Source: CAYORM01 sp964406375 (GTDB lineage: Bacteria > Pseudomonadota > Alphaproteobacteria > DSM-16000 > Inquilinaceae). From it: a stretch of 16,087 nt of DNA. The translations under genes and the position numbers were made by a program. Location: assembly GCA_964406375.1 (NCBI GenBank), contig CAYORM010000068.1:1-16087 (forward strand), written 5' to 3'. Below, piece after piece: positions 1 through 6,777 of the stretch (its first letter is position 1; each line of letters opens with the position of its first letter). The notes under the pieces were generated by a model. That model made no database searches. It was not told where the DNA came from and saw only the letters and a program-made list of their open reading frames with translations.

Positions 1-501
1 AACCCCCAACCCCGCCCCCTGCCCGAGCCGCCGGCACCGGTCGAGGCGCCGGCACCGACGGTGACACCGCAGCCCTCCGGCAGCGCCGCACCGCTCGTGC
101 CGCCGCTCGACGCGCCGGCACCGATCCCGGGCCAAGCGCCCGCCGGCGATCTCAGCTTCCCGGTTCCGCCCAACACCGTCGTCGTGGTCCCCGGCGGTTC
201 GACCGGTGTCAGCATGCCGCCGGTCCATGCCCCGGTGACGGCGCAGCCGCGCGGCGTCGCACCGACCGATCCCTCGCAATATGTCGGCGCGACGATGTCG
301 GTGACGGGACGGGTCGTTCAGGTCAGTAATCAGGGCGGCGTGACCTCCTTCCTGCTGCAGACACCGACCGAGGGCTGGACCGTGGTCGTCCCGCCCGGCG
401 TCGCCGGCCCGGCGGTCGCCTCCGGCCGGACGGTCACGGTGATCGGCTACCCGCATCGCAGCGAGCGCAACCAGCTCCTCGCCGGCTCGCTGGCGCCCTG
501 A
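1..501 (+). CDS. Proline/alanine-rich protein, C-terminal part, function unknown
   Basis: The reading frame is open from the first base and ends with TGA at 499-501, so the true start is outside the window and 166 residues are visible. The first half is low-complexity Pro/Ala/Val sequence with repeated P-A-P and P-P steps, typical of a flexible linker or a periplasmic/envelope tether. The last 70 or so residues look folded. They alternate hydrophobic and polar positions (TGRVVQV, SFLLQT, GWTVVVP, TVTVIGY), suggesting a small beta-barrel of OB-fold type. That fold is inference from the pattern; I recognise no named family. It converges on the enolase-superfamily gene with a 61-base gap. The GTG at 61 is only an internal in-frame codon, because the frame continues unbroken to the left of it. 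Confidence 0.6.
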   Translation, partial: NPQPRPLPEPPAPVEAPAPTVTPQPSGSAAPLVPPLDAPAPIPGQAPAGDLSFPVPPNTVVVVPGGSTGVSMPPVHAPVTAQPRGVAPTDPSQYVGATMSVTGRVVQVSNQGGVTSFLLQTPTEGWTVVVPPGVAGPAVASGRTVTVIGYPHRSERNQLLAGSLAP

Positions 502-527
502 GGCCGACGCAGCGATTGGATGACGGG

Positions 528-554
528 TCGGCGCTCGGCCAAGCTGGGCGCCGA
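528..554. terminator. Weak candidate bidirectional terminator hairpin
   Basis: An inverted repeat TCGGCGC / GCGCCGA has 7-base arms (528-534 and 548-554) and a 13-base loop. It lies in the 61-base gap between two convergent genes, where a shared terminator would be expected. There is no T-run on either side, so an intrinsic terminator is not strongly supported. Confidence 0.25.
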
Positions 555-562
555 TACAGGCG

Positions 563-1702
563 TCATTCGAACTGGGCTACCTGCAGCTCAGCCACGATCT
601 CCGGCGCGAGTTCGGCGCCGGTGCCGGGCTTGCGCGGGATGGTGACATAGCCCTGCTCGTCCACATCGAAGATTCCGGTGTCCTTCAGATAGGTCGCGGC
701 ATGGTAGCGCCGCGGCCCCTGCTGATGGCGAAGCACCGGAAACTCTATCCAGCCGCCGGAGACCGTGGAGGCGATCACCTGGAGGGTGCCGGCGAACTTC
801 ACCCCGCTGCCGAAGGCGTGCGGAATGAACATCTTGTGGTGCACGTCGCAGATCTGCGCGACCTTCTTCGACTGCGTGATGCCGCCGCAATAGTCGAGAC
901 GCGGCTGGTAGATCTCCAGCGCATTCTTCGCGATGTATTCCTTCATCGGGAAGGCGGTCGTCTCGCTCTGATAGCCGCTGATCGGGGTACGGAAGCGGTT
1001 GTTCAGATAGGCGAGGCCGTCGACATTGGTGACCGGCAGCGGTTCCTCGAGCCAGAAGATCCCGGTGTCATCGCAGACCTCCGCGATCGGCACGGCGTCG
1101 AGTGTGTTCTGATAGAAGCCGTTGGCGTCGACCGCGATCTTGATCCGCCCCTGGGCAGCCTCGGTAACCGCCTCGATCAGCCTTATGTCCTCCTCGATCC
1201 CCCGACCGATGGACAGTTTCGTCGCCCGGAAACCGAGATCGATGTAGTACTTCACGTCATCGACATGCTCGGCGATGTCCTTGCGCAGCGCGCTGCAGGC
1301 ATAGGCGCTGACCTTATCGCGCACCCGGCCCCCGAGCAGGTCCGAGACGGGCAGACCCGCCCGCTTGCCCTTCAGATCCCACAGAGCCTGGTCGATGGCG
1401 CTCATCGGACTGATGAACCCGATGGTGCGGCCGTAGAGCCACATGCGCTGCCAGATGGCATCGATGTCGTCGAGGTCGTGATCGACCAGCAGCGGCTTGT
1501 AGAGCGACAGGATCGCGCGGGCGAGCACCTCCTCCTGCTCGGGTCCGCGGGACATCGTCGATTCGCCGATGCCCGTCACGCCATCCTCGTCGGTGATCTC
1601 GACGATGGTCGAGGCCAGATCGACCGACCAGGACAGGCCGCCGAGCTCGGCGCGCGGCAGCGGGTTGCGCACGACACGCGTGACCATCGATTTCAGCTTC
1701 AT
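563..1702 (-). CDS. Enolase-superfamily enzyme (mandelate racemase/muconate lactonizing type)
   Basis: The 379-residue protein is full length for this family. An N-terminal capping domain (about 1-125, with the conserved SAIDQALWDLKGK stretch near 101-113) precedes a TIM barrel. The three expected Mg ligands are visible: D192 in VDAN, E219 in WLEEP and E247. An Asp/His pair of the mandelate-racemase subgroup is present as D270 and H295 (IPHAFGSG). The KxK motif at the end of the second barrel strand reads K162-L-S164, so the second lysine is missing. That fits an acid-sugar dehydratase using the His-Asp dyad better than a two-base racemase. The start ATG has GGAG about 9 bases upstream. It is the last gene of the transport operon, 65 bases after the ATPase gene. 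It probably acts in the cytoplasm on the imported carboxylate or its derivative. The exact substrate cannot be told from sequence. Confidence 0.9.
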   Translation of the reverse strand: MKLKSMVTRVVRNPLPRAELGGLSWSVDLASTIVEITDEDGVTGIGESTMSRGPEQEEVLARAILSLYKPLLVDHDLDDIDAIWQRMWLYGRTIGFISPMSAIDQALWDLKGKRAGLPVSDLLGGRVRDKVSAYACSALRKDIAEHVDDVKYYIDLGFRATKLSIGRGIEEDIRLIEAVTEAAQGRIKIAVDANGFYQNTLDAVPIAEVCDDTGIFWLEEPLPVTNVDGLAYLNNRFRTPISGYQSETTAFPMKEYIAKNALEIYQPRLDYCGGITQSKKVAQICDVHHKMFIPHAFGSGVKFAGTLQVIASTVSGGWIEFPVLRHQQGPRRYHAATYLKDTGIFDVDEQGYVTIPRKPGTGAELAPEIVAELQVAQFE

Positions 1703-1767
1703 CGGCTGGACTCCATCGGCAGGGGAGAGGGTGTGTTCGGCAGTGCGGGCTGGGCGTCAGGCGCGGC

Positions 1768-2877
1768 TCAGCCCGCCGGCAGCAGGTAGCTCGACTCGGC
1801 GTCGAACAGGATGTCGACCGGGGTGCCGACCTCCCGCAGAGTCCGGGGCGCGCCCTGGACGCGCCAAGGCGTCTCCATCCCGTCGATCGCGACGAGATAT
1901 TCGATGACGTTGCCGCTGAAGGAGAGGCGGCTGACCCGGCCGGTCAGGCGATTGCGGCCCGGCGCGTCCTGCACCTCCCCGGCTGGCCGCATCGTCATAT
2001 CCTCGGGCCGGATCATCACCGTCACCGCATCGCCCGGCGCATGCGCCCGCCCGGCGGCCACCGCGGCGAGGAGGGGCTGCCCACCGGGCAGCGACAGCCG
2101 GGCAAAGGCGCCCTCCCGCCCCTCCCAGCGGGCCGCGATGACATTGGCGACACCGACGAAGCCGGCGACGAACGCGTCGGTCGGCCGATGATAGACCTCG
2201 CGCGGGCTGGCGAGTTGCCGGATGCGGCCCTGGCTCATCACCGCGATCCGGTCCGACATGGTCAGCGCCTCCTCCTGGCTGTGGGTGACGTAGACGGTGG
2301 TGATCCCGACCCGTTGCTGGATCGCCCGGATCTCGAAGCGCATCGTCTCGCGCAGCTTGGCGTCGAGATTGCTGAGCGGCTCGTCGAGGAGGAGGATCGC
2401 GGGTTCCGCGGCCAGCGCCCGGGCCAGCGCCACGCGCTGTTGCTGGCCGCCGGACAGCTGGGTCGACAGCCGCTTCTCGAATCCGCCGAGGCCGACGAGG
2501 TCGAGCGTGTCGCGCACCCGGCGGTCGATCGTCGCGGCATCGAGATCCTTCCGCCGCATCTTGAGAGAGAAGGCGACATTGTCGGCGACCGTCATATGCG
2601 GCCAGACGGCGTAGCTCTGGAACACCATGCCAATGTTGCGGCGCTCCGGCGGGACGACGCGGCCGCCGCCCGAGACGGTCTGCCCGTCGATCGCGATGCG
2701 GCCGGAGGTCGGGTGTTCGAGCCCGGCTATCATGCGGATGGTCGTGCTCTTGCCGCAGCCGGACGGACCGAGCAGCGAGATGAACTCCCCTTCGGCGATG
2801 TCGAGGCTTATCCCGTCGACCGCCCGCGCCTCGCCGAAGGTCTTCACGATGTCGGTCAGCTGAAGTTTGAAAGTCAT
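1768..2877 (-). CDS. ABC transporter ATP-binding protein (Fbp/Pot/Afu-type)
   Basis: The 369-residue cytoplasmic ATPase energises import through the adjacent permease. In order it shows Walker A GPSGCGKST (37-45), the Q-loop glutamine Q87 in VFQSYAVWPHMTV, signature LSGGQQQR (141-148), Walker B ILLLDEP (161-167), the switch histidine H199 and a C-terminal TOBE-like beta domain (about 285-365, with VMIRPEDM). The VWPHMTV stretch and the TOBE tail are typical of the ferric, polyamine, phosphonate and sugar-phosphate importer family, which shares this ATPase type. The chosen ATG at 2877-2875 overlaps the permease stop codon by four bases (ATGA), indicating translational coupling. The frame stays open further upstream, but that part runs inside the permease gene and has no family similarity. 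All catalytic residues appear intact. Confidence 0.93.
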   Translation of the reverse strand: MTFKLQLTDIVKTFGEARAVDGISLDIAEGEFISLLGPSGCGKSTTIRMIAGLEHPTSGRIAIDGQTVSGGGRVVPPERRNIGMVFQSYAVWPHMTVADNVAFSLKMRRKDLDAATIDRRVRDTLDLVGLGGFEKRLSTQLSGGQQQRVALARALAAEPAILLLDEPLSNLDAKLRETMRFEIRAIQQRVGITTVYVTHSQEEALTMSDRIAVMSQGRIRQLASPREVYHRPTDAFVAGFVGVANVIAARWEGREGAFARLSLPGGQPLLAAVAAGRAHAPGDAVTVMIRPEDMTMRPAGEVQDAPGRNRLTGRVSRLSFSGNVIEYLVAIDGMETPWRVQGAPRTLREVGTPVDILFDAESSYLLPAG

Positions 2878-4619
2878 GTCGCAGGCTCCCGCGACTGCCG
2901 GGCGCCGAACGCGTCGCGCCCCGTGATCCGTCGCGTCAGGAAGAAGACGAAAGCAGTCAGCAGGAACATCACGGTGCCGAGCGCCGCGGCGCGCTGGAAG
3001 CCGCCGGCTCCGCCCCAGAGGTCGAGCAGGATGGTCGCCACCGTATCGTTGCCGAGCTGGCGCAGGATGATCGAGGCGCTGAGCTCGGGGATGACGCCGA
3101 GGAAGACCAGCACCCAGGCATAGCCGACGCCCTGGCGGATCAGCGGCAGGTTGATCCGCGCCATGGTCTGCAGCCAACTGGCGCCTGCGACGCGCGCCGC
3201 CTCCTCGAGCTCCGCGCCGATCTGCATCAGCGAGGTCTGCACCGCGCGGACCGCGATCGGCATCATCAGCGCGACATAGGCGAGCAGCAGCAGCCAGCGC
3301 GTGCCGTAGAAACGCAGCTCGACGAAGGGCTGCGAGGTGTAGACGAGGACGAGGCCGACGGCGATCGCGATACCGGAGACGGCGAGCGGCAGCACGACGA
3401 TGTAGTCGAGCACGGCACGGCCGCGGAACCGGGTGCGGACGATCAGATAGCCGATGACGATGGCGAGGCCGCAGCACACGGTCGCCGTCAGCACGGCCAG
3501 GACGAGGCTGTTGGTCACCGCGCGCCAGACCGGGCCGGCCGACCACAGATAGGCGTAGTGGCTGAGGGTCAGCTCGTCGAGAGACGGGATCGTCCCGACG
3601 GTCGGGAAGAAGGACATGGCGACCAGCGCGCCGCAGGGCAGCACGAAGGACAGAAATCCATAGGCGATGCCCAGCGCGGTGAAGGCGTGGCGCGACGGGC
3701 CGAGCCGCATGACCGCGGGGCGGAAGCCCTTGCCGGTGATCGTTTGGAATCGGCCGGCATTGCGGGTGGAGTGGCGGTAGGCGACGAGCGCCACGAGGCC
3801 GATCATCGTGACGACCGTCGACAGCACAGCCGCACGGGCGAAGTCGATCGGCATCAAGAGCGCCTCGCGGATGCGCGTCGTGATCACCTCGATGCCGAGC
3901 AGGTGCGGCGTGCCGTAGAGCGACAGCGCGATGGCAAAGGACATGAGGGCACCGGCGAGGATGGCATTGCGGCAGATCGGCAGCGTCACCCGGAACACGG
4001 TCGCGACCGGCCCCGCCCCGCCGGTGCGGGCCGCCTCCTCGAGCGAGGGGTCCATCTGGTTGAGCGCGGTCGAGGTCAGGATGAAGACCTGCGCGATGCC
4101 GATCGGCGTCGACAACAGGATCAGGCCGGTGAGGCTGTAGACGTTGAACGGCCCGCTATCGAGCTCCGGGAAGAACAGCCAGCGCAGTGCGACATTGATC
4201 TCGCCAGCATTCGGCCCGAACAGCAGGATATACGCCATCGTTCGCAGGAAGGGCGGGGTGATGATGGCGATGAGCACCGTCGTCCGGACCAGCTCCTTCC
4301 AGCCCATATTCGTCCGGGCGACCCCGAAGGCGAGCGGCACGCCGACGAGCACGCTGAACACCGCGACCGAGACGGCGAAGATCAGCGAATTGCGCGCGGC
4401 AACGAGCATCGAGGCATCCTCGAAGACGTAGCGCGACAGGCGGTCGAGGGTCGGGACCCCGTCCTCGAAGAAGGAGCTGCCCACGATGTAGCCGAGCGGC
4501 AGCAGGATGAAATAGGCGGTCAGCGCGATCGCCGCGATCCAGATGACGGGCGCGAGCTGGAAGCTGCGCGGCGCCGTCGGGACGGCCGGCGACGAGTGCG
4601 CCTTGAGGATGTCGGACAC
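2874..4619 (-). CDS. ABC transporter permease, two fused membrane domains (FbpB-like)
   Basis: The 581-residue inner-membrane protein has about twelve hydrophobic segments and two copies of the permease domain in one chain. Each half carries an EAA loop that docks on the ATPase: EEAARTGGAGP... at about 194-214 and EEAARVAGASW... at about 472-492, both ending in a leucine-proline pair. Such head-to-tail fusions are the usual arrangement in FbpB-type ferric and related importers, so one polypeptide replaces a permease heterodimer. The start is a GTG at 4619-4617 with GAGGA about 9 bases upstream. A 100-base gap containing a strong stem-loop separates it from the binding-protein gene. The stop overlaps the ATPase start. 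Substrate cannot be read from the permease; see the binding protein. Confidence 0.92.
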   Translation of the reverse strand: MSDILKAHSSPAVPTAPRSFQLAPVIWIAAIALTAYFILLPLGYIVGSSFFEDGVPTLDRLSRYVFEDASMLVAARNSLIFAVSVAVFSVLVGVPLAFGVARTNMGWKELVRTTVLIAIITPPFLRTMAYILLFGPNAGEINVALRWLFFPELDSGPFNVYSLTGLILLSTPIGIAQVFILTSTALNQMDPSLEEAARTGGAGPVATVFRVTLPICRNAILAGALMSFAIALSLYGTPHLLGIEVITTRIREALLMPIDFARAAVLSTVVTMIGLVALVAYRHSTRNAGRFQTITGKGFRPAVMRLGPSRHAFTALGIAYGFLSFVLPCGALVAMSFFPTVGTIPSLDELTLSHYAYLWSAGPVWRAVTNSLVLAVLTATVCCGLAIVIGYLIVRTRFRGRAVLDYIVVLPLAVSGIAIAVGLVLVYTSQPFVELRFYGTRWLLLLAYVALMMPIAVRAVQTSLMQIGAELEEAARVAGASWLQTMARINLPLIRQGVGYAWVLVFLGVIPELSASIILRQLGNDTVATILLDLWGGAGGFQRAAALGTVMFLLTAFVFFLTRRITGRDAFGARQSREPAT

Positions 4620-4680
4620 GGTCGTCCTCGGGGGATGCGGGGGGCGAGGTGCGGCCCGGCGGAACCGGTCGAGGAAAGGG

Positions 4681-4710
4681 GCCGGCCCCGCACGTCGCGG
4701 CGGGGCCGGC
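4681..4710 (-). promoter_or_regulatory. Intercistronic stem-loop after the binding-protein gene
   Basis: A perfect 11-base inverted repeat (GCCGGCCCCGC at 4681-4691, GCGGGGCCGGC at 4700-4710) encloses an 8-base loop. It starts 10 bases after the stop codon of the solute-binding-protein gene and about 60 bases before the permease start. On the minus strand it is followed by CCCCTTTCC, not a true U-run. The likely role, known from other binding-protein operons, is to protect the upstream message from 3' decay and/or partly terminate transcription. Either would make the binding protein more abundant than the membrane subunits. Confidence 0.6.
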
Positions 4711-4719
4711 GGCGGGATC

Positions 4720-5754
4720 TCAGCGCAGCAGCTCGTAGAAGTGCTCGGCCTGCTCCTGGCGGACCTCGGTGGTCAGTTCCGGCCCGAGCAGCACAACATT
4801 CGCCCGCTCGCGCATCTCGCCGATCGTCTCACCCATGGTGACCGGAACGTCGCTGCGGACCGGCAGAACACCGATCACTTGGTTCACCATCGTCTGCCCC
4901 TCGACGCCGAGCATCCAGCGGACGAAGGTGCGGGCCTCCTCCAGCGCCTCGGATTCGGCGACGACGCCGATCGACTGGTAGAGCGCCGGCGTGCCTTCCA
5001 CCGGATAGAAGTAGCCGGTCGGTTCGCCCTCGGCGACCGAGCGGACGGCGTTGTCGACGGTCTGGATCGCGATCGCCGCCTCGCCCAGCGCGACGAGATC
5101 GCGAATTGCCCGATGGCCGGTCTCGAGCCGCGGCTCGAGCGCCGCGAGCTGCTCCATGAAGGACCAGCCGAAGGGCTCGCCCTCCCGCTCCTCGAGATAG
5201 GATGTGAGCATCCAGATCGCCGGATGGACCATCCCCGTCACCCGCGGGTCACCCATCGCGACACGTCCGCGGAAGCGCTCGTCGAGCAGGTCGGTCCAGG
5301 AGGTCATCTCGCCCTCGGCGGGCGCGAAATCCTTGTGATACTGCACGACGACCGGCTGGATCATGTAGGGGACCACGACCCCGTCAGGGTCGAGCATGTC
5401 CTCGGACAGCGCCGCGGTGATCTCCTCCGGCAGGTCGAGCGGCGCCAGGATGCCCTGCTGCTTCAACATCTCCGCCCGTGTCGGGTCGCCGAAGATGATC
5501 ACATCGGCACGGAGCTGGCCGATCTGCACTTCCAGGTCGAGGATCGTGAACAGCTCCTCGATCGGCGCGCGGAACCACACCGTGTCGATGTCCGGATGGG
5601 CTGCCTCGAACGCCTGCTCCATGCCCTCGACATCGCCGAGCGACCAGTTCGTGTAGATAACGATTTCCGATTGCTGGGCCTGCGCGCCGCCCGCGGCCAA
5701 GGCGGTCAGCACCGCAGCCGACGCGGCCAGGCGGATCGCCGATCGTTGGTTCAC
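4720..5754 (-). CDS. Periplasmic solute-binding protein of an ABC importer
   Basis: The 344-residue precursor begins with a Sec signal peptide: NQR, a hydrophobic Ala/Leu core, and a likely cut after AQA at residue 26. The remainder matches the family 1-type binding proteins of ferric, polyamine and phosphonate importers, with EIVIYTNWS at the mature N terminus, ADVIIFGDP near 83-91 and YFYPVEGTPALYQSIG near 248-263. No adjacent tyrosine pair, as used for iron by FbpA, is visible, so iron is doubtful. The start chosen is the GTG at 5754-5752, 8 bases after a strong GGGAGGAA ribosome site. A GTG at 5757 is almost as good. An ATG at 5781 would add nine residues and put the ribosome site inside the gene. 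It is the first gene of the operon. By inference it delivers an organic acid-like solute to the permease. Confidence 0.88.
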   Translation of the reverse strand: MNQRSAIRLAASAAVLTALAAGGAQAQQSEIVIYTNWSLGDVEGMEQAFEAAHPDIDTVWFRAPIEELFTILDLEVQIGQLRADVIIFGDPTRAEMLKQQGILAPLDLPEEITAALSEDMLDPDGVVVPYMIQPVVVQYHKDFAPAEGEMTSWTDLLDERFRGRVAMGDPRVTGMVHPAIWMLTSYLEEREGEPFGWSFMEQLAALEPRLETGHRAIRDLVALGEAAIAIQTVDNAVRSVAEGEPTGYFYPVEGTPALYQSIGVVAESEALEEARTFVRWMLGVEGQTMVNQVIGVLPVRSDVPVTMGETIGEMRERANVVLLGPELTTEVRQEQAEHFYELLR

Positions 5755-5760
5755 CACTGT

Positions 5761-5768
5761 TTCCTCCC
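5761..5768 (-). promoter_or_regulatory. Ribosome binding site that decides the binding-protein start
   Basis: On the minus strand this reads GGGAGGAA. The core GGAGG lies 5 bases before the GTG at 5757 and 8 before the GTG at 5754. This favours a GTG start over the ATG at 5781. Confidence 0.65.
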
Positions 5769-5831
5769 GAAGCGTGTCCATCCGCGGCGCGATTCCGCCC
5801 CGATCGCGGAGCCGCGACGCGACACCGATGC

Positions 5832-5861
5832 ACGCTAGTGGATGCCTATCCGATAGGTCAA
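5832..5861 (-). promoter_or_regulatory. Candidate promoter of the transport operon
   Basis: The minus strand shows TTGACC (5861-5856, five of six matches to the -35 consensus), an 18-base spacer, and a weak -10-like TAGCGT (5837-5832). The 13-base palindrome at 5845-5857 fills most of the spacer and touches the -35 box, so a bound repressor would block this promoter. The -10 match is poor; the assignment rests mainly on the -35 and position. Confidence 0.35.
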
Positions 5862-5870
5862 GCTGGACCT
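5845..5870. promoter_or_regulatory. Overlapping inverted repeats, candidate GntR operator
   Basis: Two perfect inverted repeats overlap here. CCTATC-C-GATAGG occupies 5845-5857. AGGTC-AAGCTG-GACCT occupies 5855-5870. They lie midway between the divergent operon and regulator gene, over the candidate -35 boxes of both. FCD-type GntR regulators normally bind short palindromes in such positions and release them when the substrate binds. The repeats are seen directly; binding by this regulator is inference. Confidence 0.5.
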
Positions 5871-5893
5871 GTCTGATGATCCTCGCCTATGAA
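5864..5893 (+). promoter_or_regulatory. Candidate promoter of the GntR gene
   Basis: TGGACC (5864-5869, four of six -35 matches), an 18-base spacer and TATGAA (5888-5893, four of six -10 matches). The -35 falls within the second inverted repeat, which would fit autoregulation. The predicted leader would be about 50 bases to the upstream ORF. Both boxes are imperfect. Confidence 0.3.
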
Positions 5894-5937
5894 CGTCGAA
5901 CCGGACGGCGTAGAGGACGCTGGAGTTCGAGCGGCCG

Positions 5938-5945
5938 AAAGGAGG
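5938..5945 (+). promoter_or_regulatory. Near-ideal Shine-Dalgarno sequence of the upstream ORF
   Basis: AAAGGAGG is followed after 8 bases by ATG at 5954, optimal spacing. It is the strongest ribosome site seen in the window. It points at a 10-codon ORF, not directly at the regulator start 41 bases further on. Confidence 0.6.
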
Positions 5946-5953
5946 AGAACGGC

Positions 5954-5986
5954 ATGGGGAAGGCTGACGGGGAGCGCGGTCGGTAA
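5954..5986 (+). CDS. 10-codon upstream ORF coupled to the GntR gene
   Basis: ATG at 5954 begins a peptide MGKADGERGR ending in TAA at 5984-5986. The last A of the stop is the first base of the regulator start (TAATG). The regulator frame itself is closed upstream by a TGA at 5965-5967, so the regulator cannot use this ribosome site by an in-frame extension. The arrangement suggests re-initiation: ribosomes finish the short ORF and restart at the regulator. The peptide is hydrophilic and resembles no family I know, so its translation may matter more than its sequence. A one-base sequencing error could alternatively turn it into the regulator N terminus. Confidence 0.45.
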   Translation: MGKADGERGR

Positions 5987-6699
5987 TGCTGAATTTCACC
6001 GAGGATGCGCCGGGCGAGAGTCTGGCCGAGCGCTCGACACGGGCGATCTATCAGGAGATCCGCAAGCAGGGGCTGCGCAAGGGCGATTCGCTGCCCAGCG
6101 AGGCGGCCCTCGGCGAGTTCCTCGGCGTCAGTCGCGGCGTGGTGCGCGAGGCGATCCGTGCTCTCGCCGCGCTGCATGTCGTCGATATCGGCAATGGCCG
6201 CCGCCCGCGGGTCGGGGCGGTCGATGCCAGCACGCTAGCGATCCTGATCGACCATGCGATCCATACGGAACAGGTCGATGTGCGGCACGTGCTCGACGTA
6301 CGGCGCTCCCTCGAGGCGCGCTCGGTGGCCCTCGCCGCAGTCCGGCGGTCGGAGCGCGAGGCCGAAGAGATCGCTGAGCACGCCGCGGCGATGCGGCGCG
6401 CCCATGCCGAAGGGCAGTCCACCACGGCGCATGACCTGGCGTTCCACCGTGCGATCGCCCAGGCGAGCCGCAATCCGATGTTCCACCTGATCATCTGCGC
6501 CTTCTCCGCGGTCGTGACCCATGACGGACCGATCGGCTGGCAGACGCGGCCGAAGGAAGGCGACCTGCTCGACCTGCTAGATTGCCATGACGCGATCGCC
6601 GCGGCGATCCTCGCCCGTGACCCCGAGGCCGCCGAGGCGACGATGGCGGCGCATTTCGACGTCACGATGCGGGCGCTGATTGCGAGCGGCGCGGCCTGA
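5986..6699 (+). CDS. GntR-family transcriptional regulator, FadR/FCD subfamily
   Basis: The 237-residue DNA-binding regulator has an N-terminal winged helix (about 13-75) with the family hallmark LPSEAALGEFLGVSRGVVREAI at 36-57. The C-terminal FCD ligand domain spans about 95-230. The usual FCD metal and ligand residues are present as D150 and H154 (DLAFHRA), H201 (CHDAI) and H223 (AAHFD). Members of this subfamily with these residues commonly sense small organic acids. ATG 5986 is the only usable start, since the frame is closed by TGA at 5965. Its own upstream GGGGAG is weak and far away, so coupling to the short upstream ORF is likely. The gene is divergent from the transport operon with inverted repeats between them, which suggests it represses that operon and itself. 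The substrate or a breakdown product is the probable inducer. Confidence 0.93.
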   Translation: MLNFTEDAPGESLAERSTRAIYQEIRKQGLRKGDSLPSEAALGEFLGVSRGVVREAIRALAALHVVDIGNGRRPRVGAVDASTLAILIDHAIHTEQVDVRHVLDVRRSLEARSVALAAVRRSEREAEEIAEHAAAMRRAHAEGQSTTAHDLAFHRAIAQASRNPMFHLIICAFSAVVTHDGPIGWQTRPKEGDLLDLLDCHDAIAAAILARDPEAAEATMAAHFDVTMRALIASGAA

Positions 6700-6777
6700 G
6701 GTCGCCGGCCTTTCTCCGTGACAGCGCCGGCCCCAACGGCTATTCCCCCGCCGACCCCGATCTGGCGGACGCAGCGC

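Noticed and set aside
3558..4841. Long open frame antisense to the permease gene (427 codons)
   Set aside because: Its translation is rich in Arg, Asp, Glu and His with no family pattern, the usual shadow of a GC-rich gene. The opposite strand carries an unmistakable permease.
1768..5754. Ferric iron uptake (fbpABC) as the function of the ABC transporter
   Set aside because: The family fits, but no tandem tyrosine iron site is visible in the binding protein and the genetic context is a catabolic enzyme with a GntR regulator. I left the genes without symbols.
5774..5986. A 70-codon frame ending at the same TAA as the short upstream ORF
   Set aside because: Its upstream part runs through the divergent promoters and inverted repeats and has no ribosome site, while AAAGGAGG points to the internal ATG at 5954.
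6704..6731. GCCGGC repeats between the GntR gene and pyrB as a terminator
   Set aside because: The two 6-base units are self-palindromic and common at this GC content. The 16-base loop and lack of a T-run after the second unit make termination unsupported.
6700..6777. Pyrimidine-type attenuator or riboswitch before pyrB
   Set aside because: The gap is short, and I see no U-tract, no paired alternative hairpins and no conserved riboswitch core.
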